Positions 55,348 to 64,000 of a stretch of 64,000 nt of DNA are shown piece after piece. A program made the position numbers and the translations under genes. Source of the stretch: Rhyzopertha dominica. Taxonomy: Eukaryota; Arthropoda; Insecta; Coleoptera; Bostrichidae. Under the pieces are notes generated by a model, which saw nothing but the letters and a program-made list of their open reading frames with translations, had not been told where the DNA came from and did no database searches. The DNA lies in NCBI GenBank assembly GCA_025024175.1, contig QCXZ01000137.1, forward strand, positions 4,030,001 through 4,094,000, read 5' to 3'. Each line of letters opens with the position of its first letter. Position 1 is the first letter of the stretch.

Positions 55348-57290
55348 CGTTTTATTCAGCTGCTATTACATAGTGTTACATGAAAAGAAAAATGATAATT
55401 AGTAAAATTCTAATTAATACATAATAATTACGTTATTGATGATGATAGATAGCAGACTGAAAAGGAGAAATAGTCACTGCTTGTGAAACTGACGTTACAC
55501 AAGACAATGGTCCCTACCCCCTTACTACTGGTTACAGAGAAAAAAATGTATTGTAACGCAGATGACGAACTTTTTCTTTTCCTTTAGGATGACACTTAGC
55601 AAGAAGGTTACAGAAGTTTTACAATATATATATAAAAGAAAATTAATTAAATTAAGAAACTAAAATTAAATAATNATTTCTNAATAAGTGATTTTAATCG
55701 TAACTTGAAGGTGCTTAGACTACATACAGTGATCAGATCAAAAACCATATTCAATACCTTAGAGACTATGTAGGAGAAAGTATTGTAGCTNCATTGATTT
55801 GCCTTACATTTAAAAATTGTATTTCCTGCCTGAAGACTATTTTTTTGAATATGTACTCAGGTTGTTTAGTGCGAATTAGNTTGTAGCACAGTNCGCCATA
55901 GTGCAGAAATCTATTCTGCACCACAGACAGCCACCCCAAATTATTTTTATATTCTGTAATTGAAGTGTTTTTCTTCAAATTATAAATCAGTCTAATACAT
56001 GAATTTTGTATTCTTTTGGAGTCTCTTATTATTATATTTTGTAAGGCACGGACCATACACAGTACTGCAGAAGTTTAGGTGCGACATAACAAGTAACTGA
56101 CAAAGCTTAGTTTTCACGCGCTGACTTAACAGATGAAAATGATGATAAATTACTTTTAAACTAGAAAAAGAAGATTTAATAACCTTATTGACTTGTGTAT
56201 CAAAACGTAAATCACTATCAAGATACACTCCTAGATTTTTACATGTGGTAACCAGTTGTAGATTTTCACCATCTATTTTTACATTTATTAAATGACTAAA
56301 GTCACGTTTTAAATGGCGCGGACCAAAAAGCATAATTTGAGATTTAGATGGGTTCAGAGTTAAACAATAGTTATTAGCTACGTGGGAGAGAGATTCCAAA
56401 TATTGATTTATTCTGTTATTTGCCATATGTACCTCCGTATGATAGTAGGATAAATAAATTTGCGTATCGTCCACATAGAAGTGACTGGCACAATAGCAAA
56501 CAACAGTGGTCCGAGTACAGAGCCTTGTGGAACCCCATTAGTTATTGTTAAATTACTGGAGATTAATCCTTTATATACCACTGACTGCTGTCTATTTTGT
56601 AAGTATGATGACATAAACTGAACTGCTTTATCACTAAAACCTATATAGTGAAGCATTCCAATTAGCAATCTGTGATTAACACGGTCAAAAGCCTTGGAGA
56701 AATCTAACAAGACTAGGGTAGTCAGCATTTTATTATCTGTTGCAGTTAAAATATCATCAGTAACGCACAATAGAGCTGTCGAACAGCTGTGACCACTCCT
56801 AAATCCTGATTGGTTAGAAGGTAAAATATTATGAGATTCCCAGTGATGCTTAATTTGAGAATACAAAATTTTTTCAAAGACTTTTGAGAGTAATGGTAAA
56901 ATGCTTATTGGTCGAAGATCTTTTAATTCAGTCGGACAACTACATTTAGGCAAAGGAATTACATAAGCTGACTTCCATTGATCCGGAAATACACCCACTT
57001 CAATGGAGAAATTTATGAGGTGGGTGATATATTTAATTATTGTCGGACAACATAATAATAACATTTTAATACCCAATCCATCTACTCCTATAGCCTGTGA
57101 TTTCACTGATACTAGAGTTTTATAGACGTCATCTTCTGTTGTAAGTTCAAAATTAAACTCACTCGCACCCGGAATTACTGAGGTAAGGAATATGTTTAGC
57201 GTTACTGTATTAGGACTGTCATTAGTATTTGAAACAGATACAAAGTAGGTAATTGTTAATTGCAGTGATATCCGCCAAATCATCAGGTAT
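55346..57290 (-). mobile_element. jockey/I-like LINE, 5' truncated
   Basis: Minus-strand LINE with reverse transcriptase and 3' UTR (55346-55760), AATAAA and a trinucleotide-repeat tail. It starts within the region just before the polymerase, so it is 5' truncated. Several N bases occur in the 3' part. It is the best preserved LINE in the window. Confidence 0.85.
55766..57283 (-). pseudogene. LINE reverse transcriptase, nearly intact palm
   Basis: The minus-strand frame from 57283 covers LTTEDDVYKTLVSVKSQAIG and VDGLGIKML, PISILPLLSKVFEKILYSQI, NQSGFRSGHSCSTALLCV, LVLLDFSKAFDRVNHRLL (motif A with Asp) and NGVPQGSVLGPLLFAI. A frameshift near 56480 moves the text into the next frame with FYVDDTQIYLSYY (motif C, YVDD, intact), LNPSKSQIMLFGPRHL and NLGVYLDSDLRFDTQVNKV. 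A second shift near 56040 leads to IQNSCIRLIYNLKKN and the C-terminus. Catalytic residues are all present; only frameshifts and truncation disable it, implying relatively recent activity. Confidence 0.85.
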
Positions 57291-58369
57291 TTGATTTTTA
57301 TTTTTTTTATTGGGTGATAGACTTTCTTTTATGTAAAAAGTCATAGAACATTTTAGATGCAAAGATAGATAAAGTAATGCCAACAGTGATTATATCAAGC
57401 TTTTAAAACCGTACACGACTTTTGCATTTTTAAAAATAAAATGCTATAGAAGTAGAAATGCTATTGAAGAAAAAACACAGTATTATGCCCGACGATAAAA
57501 TTTAATTATCTTTTCAGCGTCATAAAATACAATGTTATCGCCTTGTTTATACATTACTATTAAAACTACTATCGATTTGACTTTTGGCTTTATTCTCACA
57601 AGTTGTTTCAAAAAAAGTTTTTTCATTTTTAACTCTTTTATGCCCTATCGCGCCCTTAGCCCGTAAACCACACAACGTATTGCCCATACTTTAGGTTTGA
57701 CGTTTCAAAATTACCGGTGGCTTTTAAATTCTCCCCCTAACATTATTTTTCCTATTGCTTCACCTCGTGACCCCCTGAGAACGACTTTTACGATCTTGCG
57801 TCGCTTCGTTCTTGAGTTAGGTTTGTTTAGTGACCAAGTATTGCCATATTTAAATGTGTTACGTCTACGCATTACGCCGCTACCGCGCAAATGAGCGCAA
57901 TTATGGTTTTTATCTCAACCGTACGTGCCTGAGTACTTAACCAGTGATTACGTTTTTTGTTAGTCACTTTACCTTTCTTGGACGTGCGTCTCATAAGTCA
58001 TCATGGCCGGTGGCTGCGATAGTCGTTTATGGCTTTTTTGTTTTGGAAGCAATCGATATATAAAAGTGATTTTTAATGTAAAATGGGATGGGATTATGTT
58101 TTCTAGTGAACTCGATCTGAAAGTTTGAATGCACGCTTTTTTTCGCTATGGTCGGATAATTATAGTATAAAAGAATCTATCGGCATCAGGGTGTAAAATG
58201 GTTTAACAAACAGATAATGTGTTTTTTTTTAACAATTTTCAAAATATATTACTCACATATTACGTTCAGAACTCAATAATTGAAGCAAATGGCGATGATT
58301 AAAAAAAATTAATCAATTAATACTTCATTAATGAAATTAACAAAAGAAATAAAATTTAACATACAAGTT
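57291..58369. other. no recognisable feature
   Basis: AT-rich; the plus-strand frame at 57697-57894 has no family resemblance. Confidence 0.4.
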
Positions 58370-58800
58370 AATTATGGCATTTGTTCAAAATGTCCTCCCT
58401 CAACCTGTATACACTTTCTCGCTCTATCTGCAACTAAAAACGTTGCTCTTTGAACGGTATGATGGTAAGCTCGTAGTGAAGTAGCTGATTCTATAATTTT
58501 ACGATTAATTGATGTTTGCTTTGAGATATCTTGGGATATACTAAACTTTTCATGCGTCCCCCAAAGAAAAAAGTTAAGGAGAGTTAGGTCAGCTGACCTG
58601 GGTGGACAGGAAACGAACCTCTTCTAACCCACTTATTAGTAAACGTATCATTTAAATATTTTCTGACATTTTTACCAAAATGAAACCACATGCTTGCCCT
58701 TCCCTCAAATGGAACTTTTTTTATCAGTCTTAACAAATCGTTTCGTAAAATATACGAATTTGTATTTTATTATCTTCTGCTGCTTTGTAACTGTATCATC
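58370..58800 (-). pseudogene. mariner (DD41D-like) transposase C-terminal half
   Basis: Minus-strand text: VPFEGRASMWFHFGKNVRKY (degraded Asp 2 region with HFG-NVR-YL), LNDTFTNKWVRRGSFP, a decayed third-Asp block reading LSLTFFFGGRMKSLVYPK where the family has PLDFFLWG, then KHQLI and a REDILNKCHN-like tail near 58385. The Asp 2 and Asp 3 codons are not recognisable. It represents another lineage by sequence. Confidence 0.7.
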
Positions 58801-59229
58801 CATGTAACTTCTCTGTCATTATATTTTCCAGTCAGCTTTTGCGTATGTTTTCCAAAAAGTTTTTAGGTGGTTTTTCATTCCAATCAATTTTTATTTTCCA
58901 CATATATTTTGCATCAGAATTTTGACCTTAGCCGTAAAACGTGCAAGGTTATTAAAGACTGCCATTGTGTGCCTGATTTACCTTTTTAGATATTTTGAGG
59001 TATTCTCATCTTAACATAGGAAGAATTTGTTATCCAATTTTCCAATGTATCCAATTGCGAAATTAGTAATAGTTTAAAATGTATTTATTTCAGAAGTTAC
59101 TTAGGATATTTGCTTTTAGAAGGTATACCATTAGAAATTCTTAAGCACATTCAATAATAAAGTGGTTACCAAATCGATACAGACGTTTTCGTTTTATGAA
59201 TTTCTTGAAAAGAATTTGAACTAAACAAA
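58801..59229. other. no recognisable feature
   Basis: AT-rich; may include decayed 5' parts of the preceding transposase. Confidence 0.35.
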
Positions 59230-60545
59230 TGGGGTTGTAGACCATATTTTTTTATTGCAGAATATGAATCTACATAAAAAATAATAGATTCCTGTTAACT
59301 TATCTTTTTTCCAAATCGCTTAGATAAACGTAAAAAAATGGTAAAGTTTAAATATTTGAATGTGTGACGTAGGTTGACCCTGCCGCTTGTGATTGGCAGC
59401 AGCTGTGTGTTGTTGCCAGGGCACAATAATTTTCGGCGTTACAGTTGCCTATGCGTCATTCATAACCTCTCAGTAACAGTAACCCTCGTGTGTTTTTTGT
59501 TTTTGTTTATCGATCACGAATTATATCGTTCAAAACGCGGACGAAATGGCTGCTGAAAAGAAATGTTTTGTGCCAACATGCGCAAATACTAATATTGTTG
59601 GTCAAGAAAAATTGAGACGAAAATTGTGGTGCTATTCAGTAGATGCAGCACTAACAGCAAGTCGCTTGTGCTAAAGAAAATCCTCGCAAAACCAAGCCAA
59701 ACGCAAATGTAAACAAACAGATCATCTGTGTATCTGTACAGTGTTGCCACTGGGGCTGATAGAAATTCCGCTAGATTGCCGCATCGAATCCGCTAAAATT
59801 TTTAAGACAGGGTAATCTGTTGATATACAAGGGGTTTTATTATTTATTTTACATAAATAATTATTAGTTTCCTACAATTATGCATAACGTTAAAAATATC
59901 GTTGTCGAGCTCGTGTTCCTTCTAGAAATATGTTTCTTTGCTTTTTACTTGGTTTAAGATAATAATATCTGCCTCATCTGACAGTCTGAGCTGCAACGTG
60001 AAACACACAAGCACTAGTGAGACGTTGGTAAAATTTTGGATTGGTAGGTAAAAAAAGCAGGAAATATAATATTTCCCAGGCAAGGAATACAGCAATCATC
60101 GAGTCACCTAGCACAAATAAATCGATTGTAGATACTTCATATCCAAGTTTCCCATATTTATACGCCAAAGTGAAACATTAATATTAATTAAAAAATTTCT
60201 TATTCCGTTAAAATATCTGCTAACCGCTAAAACTTATATTTTTCCGTTGGGCGAGAATTTTATCCGCTATGTTGGCAACACTGAACAGATGTCTCTTCTA
60301 TGAGTAAAACGTGAAATCACGGTAGGTTTACCATTGCGAAATGCCATCCCACAACACTCCCCACTCTAGCCGGGTCAAGTGACGTTGCTAGCAATATTTG
60401 AATTTGGCGGAAAACTTTAGAGGGCGAAAATAAGACAATATAACATTAGAAATATTTTTTTGTTGCTAGTATCTCACTTCATTGGGTCTAGGAAAACCTA
60501 CAAATGTGTTGCAATAACGATTTGTGTTCGAGGGCTACAACCCCA
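59230..60545. mobile_element. THAP element family 1, copy B
   Basis: A 1316-bp copy of the element at 22037-23402, with the same ends TGGGGTTGTAGACC and GGGCTACAACCCCA and high similarity throughout. Unlike copy A it has no matching flanking duplication (AAACAA against TTTTAA). The THAP start at 59546 reads MAAEKKCFVPTCANTNIVGQ and continues EKLRRKLWCYSVDA, retaining the Trp region but lacking the F..VP box and distal ligands. Confidence 0.8.
59546..59674 (+). pseudogene. THAP finger start (family 1, copy B)
   Basis: A 42-codon frame with the C-x4-C pair (KCFVPTC) followed by a short RRKLW segment; stop at about 59674. A deletion relative to copy A removed the F..VP box, while copy A lacks this Trp segment. 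Confidence 0.6.
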
Positions 60546-61671
60546 TTTTAAATGTCTATATTTGAAAGCCATGTCATTCTATACACGCTCGCGGATAGAA
60601 ATTTGAAATGCGACTATCCATTATTAAGCTCTTAATCTGAAAATGAAAAACGACAATTACAATAATTGACATGGACAAAGAACTTCGTTGATTGAGTTTA
60701 TTACCGCATGCAACACTTTTTTGCCACATTGTTCAAAAGTTCTTGAGTGGATTTTGAGAAAAACGTGTTACAAGGAGATGATTTTTCAATTATTTTACAC
60801 GAATTTTATGCGAAACTTCTTACTAAATAATTAATGAGGGGACACTTACACGCATATTGTGTAACTTTCCTCCATCATCAATGTAACTTGGTACACATAT
60901 GTGCTAAAAAATAAAATCAGATATGTGCTGCAGTTACATTGATGCCATTTAATTTTTATTTGTGTGAATATCCTAAAAGTTTCTTGAATTTATAGGTAGA
61001 ACTCGATTAGATGTTACAAAGTGTCGATTAAAATTATAACAAGATCTATTAACCTCAACTGAAAGATACCTACACCCTTTCTGGATTCGATACGGTACCG
61101 AAATTGGTTCGATTATTGAACATGAGTAATAACTTCCAGTGCTGATTGGATCTTTTGCACGATGANGACCTAAAAAGTTGCGTGTCGAANCGCAACGTTC
61201 CAATCAATTATTTCGTGTAAATGGTTGAAGGTNTCGCAGGCNGCCTTGGACCTTTTGTTACTGGACCGTTGCATCCGATTCTGGATTTAGTAGGAGAACG
61301 TGTTAAGGCGTAAATTTAATTAAATATTTGCGTTAATCGACGAAAGGAATGTGCTGTCAAGATTCTTAAAATTTTTTACTCAGTTGCAACCATTCATTGA
61401 TGCTTCTCCGGAATACAAATTGAAAATTATATTCTCGGACATCGATTACGCAAGAATTCGGTACATCATTGCGGGTTCGCATGACCGCTTTTTTAGGGTG
61501 GCCCCGGGCACTGCCGGTTGCCCGATTACATGGGTAAGCTTCATTCTCTGCTGGGCATTCAGCTGCCTTTTGATGGAGCCTTGTAGATCGATGAGTGGCA
61601 AGTTCGTTGTCGGCAAAAGCAAATCAAAATGCAATTCTTTCTCAACCCAGATAAGAAATGGTATCCTAAGC
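60546..61671. other. no recognised gene
   Basis: It contains several N bases at 61166-61242 and a 124-codon plus-strand frame at 61351-61725 that runs into the next THAP element. I do not recognise its product (SPEYKLKIIFSDIDYARIRY near the start). A GATGANGACC...TCGAANCG motif near 61163-61191 recalls Penelope hammerheads but is unreadable at key bases. Confidence 0.35.
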
Positions 61672-62953
61672 AATTGGGTATTTGCCATGTATTTATATTT
61701 TATTAAATTGCATATTAATAAGTAGCATCTAATCCACAAAACAGCTGTTACAGCTTATAAATTCAAAAAAATGGATCGTAAGATGTATTTTTAATATTAA
61801 AAATGTGAATATTTAAAGGGACCGCCAAAACGCGAACATATTGGCCGTGACGTCAGGTGTCTTGTAAATGGCCGCTTGTTTACATCTGGGGTCAGCGAGT
61901 CACGCGTCAGCCTCAGCTCGTGAATTTATCAGTTTGTTGTTTGCGTTCATTTTGTGTCAAGCAAGTTAAAATACGCCAAGAAAAAGTGAAATACTTATGA
62001 GTTATGACTTCTGAAGGCATGTTCATTGCTATGGATTTTGTATACAGCGACGAGCGATTCAACGCGGCGGAGATGAGGAACGTAAAAGCAACAGCATAAG
62101 TGAACTTTTTATCAAATTAACGTAGCATTGATAATTTGATCACAATGGGTTGTTGGAAACATACCATTTGTAATCATAAAAATGTAAGAATCAAAAATGT
62201 ACCCTAAACTTGACATTTATTTTAGAGGTCAGGATAAATATAAATTGTCATTTATTTTCGGGGCTCTTGCGGCTTGTTTCCGGTCTGGCTAACAGTCGAA
62301 TACATGGGGAACAACGTCGTTCTTTATTATAAGATTTCCCTCTATCAACTTAAAATGCATATAATTTTTCATATCCTCTTCAAGCTATAACAAGATGGAA
62401 ACTGAATGGTAAACACTTATAACCCCGAAAAGAATAATAAAACTTACAGTAAGAATTAAGATGATCTTCACAACAGAAAAACAAACTTTCGGCATATCAC
62501 GTCTAGGGGCCTTAAACAACTTTTTCATACGTTGATAATCTCGAGGAACGGTTACAAAAATTTTGTTAGCTGTACTGACTGAAGTCATGTATAAAACAAC
62601 ACTTGTTTTGTTTTCAATACATAATAGATGCTTATAAAACTACACAAATCACTTTTTGGAGCAACCTCTTACACAGTCCTTTCAATAAACATCACACAAA
62701 AGCTTTTCCAATACAAAAACGATACTACACCATTAAACAGCGCGCTCTTCGGTAATGTTTACATGACACTTGACGTCACGAGCTGAATAACCTTGGATAG
62801 AAGCGTTTTGGCGGTGACTCCTAAGATTTGAATTTCAGACCTGAAATTCTCTACCTACAAATATTTTTTTTGTTTTTTTAACATGGTGTACGATATATAT
62901 GCACTTCAAGATTCATTTTACGTAATTTTCAAAAAAAGTGAAAATACCCAATT
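61672..62953. mobile_element. THAP element family 2, copy B
   Basis: A 1282-bp copy of 12148-13410: ends AATTGGGTATT and AATACCCAATT, subterminal inverted CCGCCAAAACGC and GTGACGTC blocks, and a THAP exon on the minus strand. Compared with copy A it has about 30 bp extra near 61905-61935. No clear target duplication. Confidence 0.75.
62455..62658 (-). pseudogene. decayed THAP exon (family 2, copy B)
   Basis: The minus strand gives TANKIFVTVPRDYQRMKKLF and KAPRRDMPK in one frame. The FCCEDH block (distal Cys-x2-His) follows only after a one-base frameshift; copy A has it in frame. The first Cys region lies upstream after stops. Confidence 0.68.
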
Positions 62954-63319
62954 CTGGAGCTTAACATGAAGTACAAAATATGCTGTGAACGTCAAGAGTT
63001 GGCGTTTTAAACATAAAGACACCTGTAGCTTGGGACAATTATAAACATTTGATAAAGTTTGTGCTAACGTTAGTTCGTAGGGTAAAAGCGACTTATAGCT
63101 GCACAGGTTTAAATATGGCGAAACAGACATAGGATATCGTCAACAACCACAATCAATTACTGATGCTGCGAATATAAATATGATATGACAGTATTTTTTA
63201 AAGAAATATTCAAATTACTTTTACCCTTGTTGATGACAGTATGGAAATATGAAGCTCCACAAAAAGCATATGGAAACGATGGCGTAACAATATTCTTATG
63301 AAAATTAAGTTTACATGGC
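62954..63319. other. no recognisable feature
   Basis: AT-rich spacer. Confidence 0.35.
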
Positions 63320-64000
63320 ATTATTTATCATATTCATTATGTGCTCATTAATTATTTGCAAGTTGGCTTGCCTGCTTTTTCCAAAATACTAGAAAAGAAT
63401 GTTTATAAACAAGTCCTAACTTATAACAGAAATAATCTGTCCAAAACACAAGAATCAAAAGGTTTTCGAAAAGGCTATGGCTCAATTAAATTTAACTAAA
63501 AATGTTGGACCTGCGGATAAGGATAACGCTGTGGTTTATGTTTCTTTGGATCGCTCTAAAGTTTTTGGTGCCATATACCACGGACTACTATGTGATTAAC
63601 TAAAATATTTTCGTTTTACATACATTCTTCACAGCATCGTACAAGAGCGGCAGTTTTGTTTCTGAGACAGTAACGCTGTACAAAGATTCATTTAGGCTCC
63701 AGCGTTTCGAACAAATTTAAAGCAATATTTGCCACAAAGTCAAATGACGCAATGACGAAACCATATTCTCTCTCACAATCGTACTGTGTTCTTCTTGTAA
63801 GCTTATTTAATATATTCTTTCTTTTTTTATCCTTCCTCTTTCCTTATTTCTTCCCTAATCAATTGAAGACAGAAGTAACTTGCTTTCATCTCAACAATCA
63901 CCAAAAGAAGAAGCAGCTTCAAGTTATGTCAAATAACATAATTCTTAAACATAACTTCTCGCCAAAATACCTTGGAGTGACCCTAGGTACATCTCTAACG
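63320..64000 (+). pseudogene. jockey-like LINE fragment, cut by window edge
   Basis: Plus-strand blocks: PAFSKILEKNVYKQVLTYNR and SKGFRKGYGS (before motif A), NAVVYVSLDRSKVFGAIYHG (motif A, where a usual D-SKAFD has become D-SKVFG) and, after a deletion, EVTCFHLNN, LKHNFSPKYLGVTLG and TSLT at the right edge. The CFHLNN...PKYLGVTLD block is characteristic of jockey-type elements. The YADD region is deleted. It continues beyond 64000. Confidence 0.72.

Noticed and set aside
57697..57894. 65-codon open frame
   Set aside because: No resemblance to known proteins and unremarkable composition.
61163..61191. Hammerhead-like GATGANGACC...TCGAANCG motif
   Set aside because: N bases fall at critical positions and no convincing stem II can be drawn.
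61351..61725. 124-codon open frame
   Set aside because: It runs into the THAP element at 61672, so at most the first part could be host sequence, and no family was recognised.
1..64000. tRNA, rRNA or CRISPR features
   Set aside because: No A/B box pair with cloverleaf potential, rRNA-like block or regularly spaced repeat array was seen; a tRNAscan-type search would settle tRNAs.
32715..64000. Further plus-strand NAV exons
   Set aside because: Several GC-richer patches were read for a continuation of the calponin-homology domain and none matched.

Overview
This is AT-rich animal, almost certainly insect, nuclear DNA. It has spliced exons of a conserved animal gene, long introns, and very dense DNA transposons and non-LTR retrotransposons of insect type. 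I cannot fix the order. There is no bacterial operon structure, CRISPR array, rRNA gene, or tRNA gene that I could recognise. A few N bases are scattered through the window.

Host genes are sparse. A compact single-exon EF-hand gene resembling EFCAB11 lies on the minus strand at 4333-4800, with a polyadenylation signal 27 nt beyond its stop. Two plus-strand exons (24601-24718 and 32662-32714) encode consecutive parts of the calponin-homology domain of a neuron navigator (NAV/sickie) protein. They join in phase across an intron of about 7.9 kb. I found no later NAV exon, so 32715-64000 is probably the next intron, with any minus-strand genes embedded in it. A GC-rich open frame at 44853-45110 (minus) may be a further host exon.

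The rest is a layered graveyard of mobile elements. Tc1/mariner relatives dominate: several DD41D-type lineages (1-361, 776-2816, 14352-16740, 20701-23790, 31013-31920, 35340-36230, 48833-51124, 58370-58800), two DD34D-type mariners (10577-13850, 16860-17790), Tc1 types (39040-39428, 42240-44517, 52657-52833) and a divergent DDE family (18846-19112, 25370-27249). Five non-autonomous elements of three families carry decayed THAP zinc-finger exons. Four hAT-like elements, three of them with clean 8-bp target duplications, a Harbinger remnant, a Penelope-like element with inverted terminal repeats, and at least seven LINE fragments complete the set. Many are nested: a mariner holds a hAT and a THAP element; a LINE is split by a DD41D mariner; a Tc1 is split by a jockey-like LINE.

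The most interesting signal is a 117-bp hairpin at 34956-35072. Its minus strand carries a complete type I hammerhead ribozyme core. A second, diverged copy sits at 40276-40367 with an identical core and stem II. Further hammerhead-like motifs, mostly degenerate and of Penelope type, occur at 8967-9003, 10017-10054, 19561-19600, 36853-36900, 37449-37483 and 54385-54430.
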